64,000 nucleotides of DNA from Nocardioides okcheonensis. Its GTDB lineage: Bacteria > Actinomycetota > Actinomycetes > Propionibacteriales > Nocardioidaceae. How positions within the stretch are numbered: the first letter of the stretch is position 1; each line of letters starts with the position of its first letter. Position numbers and translations under genes: made by a program. The stretch spans positions 2,046,001 through 2,110,000 of the forward strand of contig NZ_CP087710.1 of assembly GCF_020991065.1 (NCBI RefSeq). The letters run 5' to 3'. The notes below the pieces were generated by a model. The model saw nothing but the letters and a program-made list of their open reading frames with translations. It had not been told where the DNA came from and did no database searches. Of the stretch, positions 1-8,400 are shown in pieces.

Positions 1-101
1 GTGAGGACCAGGACGTCCCGGCCCAGGCGCGCACGCAGCCGGTCGACGTCCGGGGCGGACGCGGACGTGCTCACCACGTGGATCGGTTGGTGGTCGCTCA
101 C
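1..101 (-). CDS. 5' end of an unidentified gene running off the window
   Basis: A minus-strand reading frame opens with GTG at 101 and stays open to the window edge, giving 33 residues that begin MSDHQPIHVVSTS. A TACGGT-like -10 box lies only a few bases upstream of the GTG, so the message may be leaderless. It lies beyond a strong hairpin that ends the preceding gene, which fits a new transcription unit. The fragment is too short to assign a family. Confidence 0.4.
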   Translation of the reverse strand, partial: MSDHQPIHVVSTSASAPDVDRLRARLGRDVLVL

Positions 102-117
102 CCCCCGACCGTATCGG

Positions 118-142
118 TGCGCCCGCCGTCGCGGCGGGCGCA
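118..142 (-). terminator. Hairpin terminator after the malectin-domain gene
   Basis: A perfect 11-bp stem with a 3-nt loop (TGCGCCCGCCG, loop TCG, then its complement) starts 10 bp past the stop codon at 152. It has no T-run, as is usual for actinobacterial terminators. Confidence 0.7.
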
Positions 143-151
143 CCGCGGTGC

Positions 152-2623
152 TCAGCGGGCGACGAACATCGCGCGGTGGCGCCAGCTGCCGTCGTTGCTC
201 GTCACCACCGGTGCCCCGGTGACCCGGCCGCCGGCGAACGGCGCGGACCGGAGCGCCCCGTCGGCCGAGGAGCCGTAGAGCAGCCGGCCGCCGGCCAGCG
301 TCATCCCGGCGACCCGGGACAGGTCGACGCCGCCGTTGTCGCCGATGAAGTCCTCGGCGCCCACCACGGAGCTCTCCGGGGTGAAGTAGCGGTAGTGCAG
401 GCGGCTGTCGCCGAAGAGCGTGTAGTAGATCCGGTGGGTGCCGGGGTCGTAGGCCATGCCGGTGAGGTTGGAGATCGCGAACGGGATCCGCTCGCCGGTG
501 TCGGGGTCGTCGTAGAGGTTCACGACCTGCTGGGCGCCGGTCGCGCCCGTGGTGGCGTTGAAGGTGCGCCGGTAGAGCCGGCCGTCGGGCAGGCCGTAGA
601 ACAGCGTGCCGTTGACCCAGAAGGCGCCCCGCACGGTCGACCAGTCCAGGGACGTGTTGGCGGTCGTCGCGACCCCGGTCGGGGTGGCGGAGGCGTCGAC
701 CCCGCGGCGCAGCAGCGCTCCGGCGGAGCCGCTGCCCGCGGGGACGTCGGCGTCGAGCACCTCGATCGCGTTGACGAGCGGGTTCTCCACGACGGCCCGC
801 AGGTCGATGTCGAGGCCGTCCGCGTCGCTGGTGACCGCGAGCGACCGCATGGTCCCGACCTTGTGGCCGACGGCCGCCGCGATGTCGAAGTCGTCGAGCC
901 GGGTCACGCCGTCGACCAGCACGTCGAAGACGCGCTGCCCGGGCTGGGCGGTGCCGTCGTACTGGTTCGCGAAGTAGAGCCGCACCACCAGGTGACGGCC
1001 GGCCGGGACCGGGAAGCTCCAGTCCTGCTCCGCCCACCGCTCCGCGGCGAACAGGTCGGCCGGCGTCCCGGCCGGGACGGTCGCGTCGCGGGGGACGGTG
1101 GCGCCCCAGTCGGCGACGTTGCCGCCGCTGACGAAGCCGTCGGCCGTGGTCCAGTCGGGGCCGCCGTCCCCCGCCTGGACGGCGGGACCGGCCGCGTCGA
1201 CGCGGTAGAGCACGTCGGCCGCGGCGCCGGAGGTCCGCTGGGCGAGGAACAGGTCGTTGGGCAGGGTGGCGGGCGCCACGGCCGGGACCTGGGTGCCCCC
1301 GGCGAGCGGCATGAACGCCAGCCGCCCGCGCGTCACGCCGCCGATGCGGGTGGTGTCGCTGCCGACCCACAGGCCCTGCGCAGTGGCGAACAGCGCCTGC
1401 GCGCCGACGCCCCGGGCCCGGCCGGGGTTCCACGACAGCGGGAGGCCGTTGACGGGGTCGAGCGCCGCGATGCCCTCGCGGGGGACGGCGCCGGGGCCGG
1501 CCTGGTCACCCTGGAACGGGTTGTTCTGCCAGCGCATGTGGCCCCCGACGTAGACGGCGCTGCCGGTCACGGCGACGCCGTAGGTCGTGTCGCCGCCGGT
1601 GTAGTCGGACCAGACCGGGTCGTTGCCGGTGCTGGCGGTGTCCCAGCGGGTGACGGTGTCGCACATGGTGCCGCTGGCGGCGCCGCCGGCGAACGCGCCG
1701 GTCGCGGAGACCACGAAGTAGTCGCCGGCCGGGGAGAAGTCGACGTCACGGGTGAAGGTGTCGAAGACGCTCGCGCAGCTGTTGTGCGCCCGGTCGTAGC
1801 GGTTGGTCGCCCACGACGCGACCGTCGCCGTCGGGCCGCTGGTGTCGAGCAGCGCGACCTGGACGCGCGGCAGGCCGCCGACGGTGGCGAAGTTGCCGAT
1901 CGCTGCGAGCCGGGAGCCGTCGGGCGAGACGTCGAAGCGGGTGATGTTGGTGGTGCCGCCGCCACCGTTCGCGGGGTCGTAGACGCCGGCGAACGGCACG
2001 TTGACCCCGGCAAGCGTGGCACCCGTCGTCGGGTCGACCGCCGCGAGCGCCGCCCGAGCCGACGTCGTCCCGGACGCCACCGACGTGAACGACCCGCCGA
2101 GGTAGACCCGGCCGTTGCTGTAGACGACCTCGTTGACGGGCCGGTTCGGCACGGAGCGGAACGCACCCACCACCGCGCCGGAGGCGGAGAGCTTGACCAC
2201 CCGCTTGATCGCGGTGTTGCCGCCGACGGACGTGAACGCACCCCCCACCCAGACGCTGGTGCCGTCGGTCGTGACCGAGTTGGCCGAGCCACCGAGGTTG
2301 GGGTTGAACCCGGGGTTGATCACCCCGGTGGTGGCGTCGAAGGCGAAGACCCGGTTGCGGACCAGGTCGTCGCCGGTGTTGGCGAAGGTGGCGGCGGGGC
2401 TGACCCGGGTGAAGGTGCCGACGACCACGACGGTGTTGCCGACCTGCGTGATCCCGGTGACCGCGCCGTTCATCACGTGCGGCGTGCTCGCCGCGGGCGT
2501 CCGCGACACGATGCGGTCGCCGTGGTCGGCGTTGACCGCGGAGGCCGGGCCGGCGGCGATCCCGGCGAGGACGAGCGACGAGGCGGCCAGCCCCGCGCAG
2601 ACGGTGGTCCTGGTGGCGCGCAT
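152..2623 (-). CDS. Secreted beta-propeller protein with malectin-like carbohydrate-binding domain
   Basis: This 823-residue protein has a Sec signal peptide (hydrophobic stretch, then a GPASA cleavage-like site near residue 29). Residues about 45-430 hold repeated propeller-like blades with motifs such as VWVGGAFTSVGG and VYLGGSFTSV. Residues about 470-625 look like a malectin-like domain (YRVDAAGP, DWSFPVPAGRHLVVRLYFAN, FDVLVDGV). Residues about 659-823 form another propeller-like region (LFYGLPDGRLYRR, MAYDPGTHRIYYTLFG). Malectin domains bind carbohydrate, so an extracellular glycan-binding role is inferred; no catalytic motif is visible. A GGGGAAC ribosome-binding site precedes the ATG. 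No membrane anchor or sorting signal is present, so it is probably released. It is divergent from the S51 peptidase gene. Confidence 0.8.
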   Translation of the reverse strand: MRATRTTVCAGLAASSLVLAGIAAGPASAVNADHGDRIVSRTPAASTPHVMNGAVTGITQVGNTVVVVGTFTRVSPAATFANTGDDLVRNRVFAFDATTGVINPGFNPNLGGSANSVTTDGTSVWVGGAFTSVGGNTAIKRVVKLSASGAVVGAFRSVPNRPVNEVVYSNGRVYLGGSFTSVASGTTSARAALAAVDPTTGATLAGVNVPFAGVYDPANGGGGTTNITRFDVSPDGSRLAAIGNFATVGGLPRVQVALLDTSGPTATVASWATNRYDRAHNSCASVFDTFTRDVDFSPAGDYFVVSATGAFAGGAASGTMCDTVTRWDTASTGNDPVWSDYTGGDTTYGVAVTGSAVYVGGHMRWQNNPFQGDQAGPGAVPREGIAALDPVNGLPLSWNPGRARGVGAQALFATAQGLWVGSDTTRIGGVTRGRLAFMPLAGGTQVPAVAPATLPNDLFLAQRTSGAAADVLYRVDAAGPAVQAGDGGPDWTTADGFVSGGNVADWGATVPRDATVPAGTPADLFAAERWAEQDWSFPVPAGRHLVVRLYFANQYDGTAQPGQRVFDVLVDGVTRLDDFDIAAAVGHKVGTMRSLAVTSDADGLDIDLRAVVENPLVNAIEVLDADVPAGSGSAGALLRRGVDASATPTGVATTANTSLDWSTVRGAFWVNGTLFYGLPDGRLYRRTFNATTGATGAQQVVNLYDDPDTGERIPFAISNLTGMAYDPGTHRIYYTLFGDSRLHYRYFTPESSVVGAEDFIGDNGGVDLSRVAGMTLAGGRLLYGSSADGALRSAPFAGGRVTGAPVVTSNDGSWRHRAMFVAR

Positions 2624-2794
2624 GCGGTTCCCCGGGTTCCCGCGCCGAGACGTCGGTGCGCGAGCCCGGCGCGTACGACCCGCCGGATGACCGTAGGCAG
2701 GCCGCCTGCCCGCCCGGCCCTCCCTGCCCGACCACCACCCATTTCAGGTACTCGGCCGCGCCTGCCGGGGTGCCGCGCGTGCCACGATGGGGCG

Positions 2795-3496
2795 ATGAAG
2801 CTGCTGCTGACCTCGGGGGGCGTCACCAACGCCAGCATCCGCTCCGCGCTCGTCGACCTGCTCGGCAAGCCCGTCGAGGAGTCGTCCGCCCTCGCGGTGC
2901 CGACCGCGCAGTGGGGCCACCCGATGTGCGGCCCCGAGTCGCTGCACGCGTTCGTGGCCGACCGGACGCCGCCCACCATGACCGGCCTCGGCTGGGCCTC
3001 CGTGGGCGTCCTCGAGCTGGCCGCGCTGCCCACGATCGACCCCGCCCGCTGGGTGCCGTGGGTCGAGGCGGCCGACGTGCTCCTCGTCGACGGCGGCGAG
3101 GCGGTCTACCTCGCCCACTGGATCCGCGAGTCCGGGCTGCTGGACGTGCTGCCGCGCCTCGAGGACACCGTGTGGGTCGGCGTCAGCGCCGGCAGCATGG
3201 TGATGGCGCCGCGCATCGGCCAGCGGTTCGTGGAGTGGCGGCCCGACGAGCCCGACACCACGCTCGGGCTGGTCGACTTCTCGATCTTCCCGCACCTCGG
3301 GTTCTTCCCCACCAGCACCCTCGAGGCCGCGCGGGAGTGGGCCGCCGGCCTCGGCAACCCCGCGTACGTCCTGGACGAGCAGTCCGCGGTGGTCGTCGAC
3401 GGCGACCGGGTCGAGGTGGTCTCGGAGGGCGAGTGGCACCGGCTCGCGGACGTGCCGGCCGACCACGTCTACCCCGAGGAGTACGAGAACAGCTGA
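2795..3496 (+). CDS. Peptidase S51 family (dipeptidase E-like) protein
   Basis: This 233-residue protein has the class-I glutamine-amidotransferase-like fold of the S51 family. It shows VLLVDGGEAVYL near residues 95-106, the nucleophile elbow VGVSAGS with Ser131, and IFPHLG further on as the likely histidine region. Characterised members cleave Asp-X dipeptides in the cytoplasm, while others process cyanophycin or remain unassigned, so the substrate here is open. No signal peptide is present. The ATG at 2795 is the first start that keeps the conserved N-terminal strand MKLLLTSGG. The gene converges on the receiver gene with only 25 bp between stops. Confidence 0.85.
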   Translation: MKLLLTSGGVTNASIRSALVDLLGKPVEESSALAVPTAQWGHPMCGPESLHAFVADRTPPTMTGLGWASVGVLELAALPTIDPARWVPWVEAADVLLVDGGEAVYLAHWIRESGLLDVLPRLEDTVWVGVSAGSMVMAPRIGQRFVEWRPDEPDTTLGLVDFSIFPHLGFFPTSTLEAAREWAAGLGNPAYVLDEQSAVVVDGDRVEVVSEGEWHRLADVPADHVYPEEYENS

Positions 3497-3521
3497 CGGT
3501 GGGCCGGAGGGCCGGGACCGG

Positions 3522-3938
3522 TCAGGCGGGCTTGGTCGGCAGCTCGTCCGGGGCGAGCAGGTCCTGGGCCGGGTCGGCCATGGCGGTGGCGACGTACTGC
3601 TGCAGGACCTGGAGGCTGAACGGCTTGGCGATGAAGCCCGAGGCGCCCGACGCGAACGCCCGCGCGCGGGTCTCCTCGTCGGTGTAGGCGGTCACCACGA
3701 GGATCGGGATCGCAGCGAGGTGGGGCACCGCGCGCAGCTCGACGCACAGCTCGCCGCCGTCCATCGACGGCATGCTCCAGTCGAGCAGCGCGAGCTCGAT
3801 CTCGGTGCGCCGGGTGGCGAAGTCCAGGGCGGCGTGCGGGTCGTCGAAGGTCCAGGCCGTGTGGCCGGCGCGGCGCACGCACATCGCGACCAGCTCGCGG
3901 ATGTCGTCCTCGTCGTCGACCACCAGGATCTCTGCCAC
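3522..3938 (-). CDS. Stand-alone response-regulator receiver protein
   Basis: This 138-residue protein consists only of a CheY-like receiver. The acidic pocket is Asp8/Asp9, the phospho-acceptor is Asp53 (LLDWSMPSMDG), the switch threonine is Thr83 and the conserved lysine is Lys105 (AKPF). There is no output domain after the receiver, only about 25 residues of tail. It would act by protein-protein contact or in a phosphorelay. The start is GTG at 3938, preceded by an AGGTG stretch. No kinase is adjacent; the only kinase in the window lies at 35.6 kb, and a pairing between them would be speculation. Confidence 0.88.
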   Translation of the reverse strand: MAEILVVDDEDDIRELVAMCVRRAGHTAWTFDDPHAALDFATRRTEIELALLDWSMPSMDGGELCVELRAVPHLAAIPILVVTAYTDEETRARAFASGASGFIAKPFSLQVLQQYVATAMADPAQDLLAPDELPTKPA

Positions 3939-4117
3939 CTGTGCACCTGCTCTCGATCAGTCGACGTCCTGCCGCGTCCCGTGGTGAGGGGACACCCGAG
4001 AACGGTGTCGAGGCTAGGCCCTGCAGCACGTCCCGGGGCGAGGTCGGCCCAAAGATGGGACCTCCGGGTGGCGGCATAGTCCATCCGGACTAGTCGAGGT
4101 GGTCACCCGCTCGAGGC

Positions 4118-4789
4118 TCACAGCAGTGTCGACCAGTAGGACCAGAACCGTTCGCCGATCAGCGCCAGCAGCAGCAGGAAGGGCACCAGCAGCAGCAACG
4201 CGTGCCAGTCGCGCGCGACGGCCAGCGCACGGCTGCCCGCGGCCTTGCGCCCGAGCACGCCGGCCGAGGCGTTGCGGAGCGTGACGTACCAGAAGAGCGG
4301 GATCACCACCGCCCACACGACCATGCAGTAGGGGCACAGCGCGCCGATGCGGTAGATGCTCTGGAACGCCAGCCACGCGACGAGGGCGAGCGCCGCCGTG
4401 ACACCCGCCTGGAGGCCGAGCCAGTACCACCGCGCCAGCCGCCCGCCGGCCAGCAGGACCATCCCGGTGGCGAGGACGACCGGGAAGGCGGCGACGCCGA
4501 TGATCGGGTTCGGGAAGCCCAGCAGCGCCGCCTGGGGCGTGTCCATCACCGAGCCGCAGCTGAGGACCGGGTTGATGCTGCAGGTCGGGACGTACGCGCT
4601 GTCCTCGGCCAGCTTGATCCGCTCGATCAGCAGGACCGCAGCGGCGAGGAGCCCGACGAGCCCACCGCCCGCCAGCCCCCAGCCGAGCCCACGCTCGCCC
4701 CGCACCGGGCCAGCGCCCTCGTCGACGTCGGTGGCGAGGTCGTCGGCCACGTCCCGCGCGGCCAACGCCGCCTTGCCCTGCTGTCGCAC
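4118..4789 (-). CDS. Vitamin K epoxide reductase (VKOR) family membrane protein
   Basis: This is an integral membrane thiol oxidoreductase of about 223 residues. Bacterial VKORs reoxidise DsbA-like partners using quinone, supporting disulfide formation outside the membrane. The loop cysteine pair is Cys70 and Cys78 and the active-site motif is CPYC (Cys152/Cys155). About five hydrophobic segments are visible, with no fused thioredoxin domain. I chose GTG 4789 because GGGGAGAG precedes it at good spacing; an upstream ATG at 4846 is possible but has no such site. Both this gene and the downstream receiver gene are on the minus strand, separated by about 180 bp. Confidence 0.87.
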   Translation of the reverse strand: MRQQGKAALAARDVADDLATDVDEGAGPVRGERGLGWGLAGGGLVGLLAAAVLLIERIKLAEDSAYVPTCSINPVLSCGSVMDTPQAALLGFPNPIIGVAAFPVVLATGMVLLAGGRLARWYWLGLQAGVTAALALVAWLAFQSIYRIGALCPYCMVVWAVVIPLFWYVTLRNASAGVLGRKAAGSRALAVARDWHALLLLVPFLLLLALIGERFWSYWSTLL

Positions 4790-4879
4790 GTTCTCTCCCC
4801 TGACGTCTACGACACCCGATGGTAACGAGGGGCGCACACCGGACAAGCCGCTGAGCCGTCGAGCCCTTCCTGCCCCTCG

Positions 4880-5353
4880 CTACGTGTCGTCCGGCCGATC
4901 AGGCAGGGAGCCGCGTGCCGCAGCGGTGGTGCAGCTTCCGGCCGCTTCGTCGAGGTCGGCAGACGCGGTCCACTCCTCGTTCGTCGCCGGGGCGACGTCC
5001 TCGACCGTGGTCTCCACCGATGAGAGGGTGGCGCCGTCCTCGTCGAGCCAGGTCACGGTGACGACGTAGTCGGCGGTGTCGTCGCCGCGGTTGCGGACCG
5101 AGCCCGTGGCCTCGAGCCGACCCTCGCCCGAGGGGCATCCGGTGATCGTCAGGTGCCTGAGCGCCACCTGACGGTCGACGAGCGTGCTCGAGACGGGGGC
5201 GGACCCGCCGGTCGAGGGGGCGGAGGAGGACCCGGTCGGGCGGGGCTCGTCCGGCTCGTCGGTGCCGGAGCAGCCCGCGAGCACGGCGCCGGCGACCAGC
5301 GTCGCGGCGAGCCGCGCGCCCGTCCCGGCTCGGCGACGCGTGGGGGTGTTCAT
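4880..5353 (-). CDS. Small predicted lipoprotein with FxLYD-like domain
   Basis: A 157-residue protein with a lipobox (VLAGC, Cys about residue 28) after a hydrophobic signal. A low-complexity Ser/Pro/Asp linker runs to about residue 60. The rest resembles an FxLYD-type beta domain (GSVRNRGDDTADYVVTVTWLD), a fold common in actinobacterial lipoproteins with no fixed function. Two cysteines, in ITGCPSG and GSCTTA, could form a disulfide. It lies between the VKOR gene and the fibril-protein gene on the same strand, separated from the fibril gene by a strong terminator. Function unknown. Confidence 0.75.
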   Translation of the reverse strand: MNTPTRRRAGTGARLAATLVAGAVLAGCSGTDEPDEPRPTGSSSAPSTGGSAPVSSTLVDRQVALRHLTITGCPSGEGRLEATGSVRNRGDDTADYVVTVTWLDEDGATLSSVETTVEDVAPATNEEWTASADLDEAAGSCTTAAARGSLPDRPDDT

Positions 5354-5374
5354 CGATCCCTCCCGGGACGTGGG

Positions 5375-5410
5375 CGGTCGGTCGGCGCCCGCCCGGGCGC
5401 CGACCGACCG
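5375..5410 (-). terminator. Strong hairpin terminator after the fibril-protein gene
   Basis: A perfect 17-bp stem with a 2-nt loop lies 11 bp past the stop of the surface-protein gene. Its outer arm begins CGGTCGGTCGGC. It separates that gene from the lipoprotein gene on the same strand. Confidence 0.8.
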
Positions 5411-5421
5411 GAGGTGGATCG

Positions 5422-8400
5422 TCAGCGGGTCACGCGGCGACGGGCCAGCAGCAGGATGCCGCCGAGGAGGACCAGGCCGAACGCCGTGACCAGCAGCGCG
5501 AGCTGCGGGCCACCGGTGTCGGGCAGGACCTGGTCGGGGCCGCTGGTGCCCTCGTTGTCCGCGACGTCCGGGTCGCCCTTCACGTCGACCGTCAGCGTGG
5601 ACCTGTGGACGTTGCCGCCGGAGTCCTCGACCGTGTAGCCGATCGACGCGGTGCCGGTGTAGCCGTCAGCGGGCGTGAAGGTGATCGTGCCGTCCTCGTT
5701 GACGGTCCAGGTCCCCACACCGGGCTCGGTGTGGCCCTTGACGCACCTCGCGGCGCGCTGCGACCTGCCGTTCGCGACCTTGCCGGACGCGGTGCCGGGC
5801 AGGAGGCAGACCGACGCGGGGTCGAGCTCCTCGCCGGGGGCGGCCGAGTCGTTGTCGATCACCGAGACGGTGACCGGGTCGCCCGGGGCGGTCGACGTGC
5901 GGTCCGGTGAAGCGTCACCCTCGTCGTCGGTCGCCTGCGGGGCGACAGGCGTCACCGTGATGGTGAGGGTCGAGCCGGTCGTGCCGCCGCTGCGGTCGGT
6001 CACCGCGTACGCCACGGGCGTGGCCTGGCCGGTGAAGCCGGGCAGCGGGTCGAAGGTGACGCTCCCGGTGGCCGGGTCGATCGAGTAGGTCCCCTCGCCG
6101 GGCACCACCAGGGTGCGACCGCCGTTGGTCGCGGCCGGCGAGGTGAACACCAGCGTGGCCGGGTCGAAGGATCCGGCGGAACCGTCACCGCGGGGGCCCG
6201 GGGTGTCGTTGCCGAGCACCGACACGGTGATGTCGGTGTCCTGCGGGGTGGTGCCCGTGTCCGGGATGGCCTGCGGCGCGGGGCGCACCGTGACCGTCAG
6301 GAAGGCGGTGTCGGTCGTCCCGTTGGTGTCGGCGATCCGGTACTCCACGGGCGCGGTCGTGCCGTGGTAGCCGCTCCGCGGGGTGAAGGTCACGGTGCCG
6401 TCGGCGTTGACCTGCCACGTGCCCTCGGCGGTGACGAGCGTCTTGCCGTTGTTCGTCGCCTGCGCGGAGGTGAACACCGTCGCGCCCGGGACGAGCGGTG
6501 CCGAGGCGGCGCCGGGGGCGTCGTCCGTCACGGCCGGCAGCGTCACCGCCGTGTTGAACGGGGTGCCTGCCGCGTCGTCGTTGGCGAGCTTGACCACCGG
6601 GGTCACGGTGATCGTGATCGTGGAGCTCGCGTCGTTGCCGTTGCTGTCGGTGACGACGTACGTCACCGGGGTGGCCACGCCGGCGAACTGCGGCTCCGGG
6701 TCGAAGGTGACCTCACCGGTGACCGGGTCGACCGTGTACTCGCCCTCACCGGGGACCGTCAGGGTCCTGCCGTTGCCGGAGACCGTGCCCGGGTTGCCGT
6801 TGCTCGGGAACCGGACCGAGGACTCGACCCACGAGCCGTCGTCGCCGTTGGCCAGGGGGCCGGGGGTGTCGTTGGTCAGCGGGTCGACGGTGACGGCGAC
6901 GCCCTGCGGGGTGGTGTCGACGTCCTGCGCGGCCTGCGGGCCGGGTCGGACGGTGACGACCAGCTGCGCCTCGTCGGTGGTGCCGTTCGCGTCGGTGATC
7001 CGGTACTCGACGGCCGGCGTCGTGCCGACGTAGCCGGCGGCCGGCGTGAAGGTCACCGAGCCGTCGGCGTTGACCTGCCACGTGCCCTCGGCCGTGACCA
7101 GGGTCTTGCCGTTGTTCGTGGCCTGCGCGGAGGTGAGGACGGTGTCGCCCGGCACGAGCGGTGCGGACGGGTCGCCCGCGTCGTCGTCCGTCACGGCCGG
7201 CAGCGTCACCGGGGTGTTGAACGGCGTGCTGGCGGAGTCGTCGTTGGCCACCGGGACGACCGCCGTGACGGTGATCGTCAGGGTCGCGAAGGCGTCGTTG
7301 CCGGCGCTGTCGGTCACCGTGTAGGTCACCGAGGTGGCGGGCCCGGAGAAGTCGGCCTCGGGCGTGAAGGTGACGTCCCCGGTGACCGGGTCGATCGTGT
7401 AGACGCCCTCGTCGGGCACGGTCAGGGTCGTGCCGTTGTTCGAGACCGTGCCGGGGTTGCGGCCCGCCTCGAAGACGACGCTCGTGCGGTCGAACGTCTC
7501 GCCCGCGCCCGGGGTGTCGTCGGAGACGACGTCGACCGTGATCGGCGTGTTCTGGAGCGTCGTGTCGGTGTCGGGGTCCGCGAGCGGACCTGCGGCCACG
7601 CGCACGGTCAGGAGTGCCTCGTCGGAGGTCCCGTTCTGGTCGACGATCCGGTACTCCACCGGGGCGGTCGTGCCGGTGTAGCCGTCGGCCGGGGTGAAGG
7701 TGACGGTGCCGTTCGGGTTGACCTGCCAGGTGCCCTCGGTCGTGACCAGGGTCTTGCCGTTGTTCGTCGCTTGCGCGGAGGTGAGCACGGTGCCACCCGG
7801 GACGAGCGGGATCGACGGGTGACCGGGGGCGTCGTCCGTCACGGCCGGCAGCGTCACCGGGGTGTCGAACGGCGTGGTGTCCGAATCGTCTTCCGCGACC
7901 GGGACCACCGGGGTCACGGTGATCGTGAGGGTGGAGCTCGCGTCGTTGCCGTTGCTGTCGGTGACGACGTACGTCACCGGGGTGGCCGTGGCGGTGAACT
8001 GCGGCTCCGGGTCGAAGGTGATCTCACCGGTGACCGGGTCGACCGTGTACTCGCCCTCACCGGGGACCGTCAGGGTCCTGCCGTTGCCGGAGACCGTGCC
8101 CGGGTTGCCGTTGCTCGGGAACCGGACCGAGGACTCGACCCACGAGCCGTCGTCGCCGTTGGCCAGGGGGCCGGGGGTGTCGTTGGTCAGCGGGTCGACG
8201 GTGACGGCGAGGCCCTGCGGAGTGGTGTCGCTGTCGGGCTGGGCCCGCGGGCCGGGGCGCACGGTGACGCGGAGGTCGGCGACGTCGGTGGTGCCGTTGC
8301 GGTCGGCGATCCGGTACTCGACGAGCGGGGTGGTGCCGACGTAGCCGGCGGCCGGGGTGAAGGTGACCGAGCCGCTGGGGTTGACCTGCCAGGTGCCCTG

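Noticed and set aside
176..3496. A 1106-codon plus-strand open frame covering the malectin gene and the S51 gene
   Set aside because: Only its last part (from 2795) is the real S51 gene; the rest is antisense to a gene with clear domains and is Arg/Gly/Val-rich, as expected for GC-rich shadow frames.
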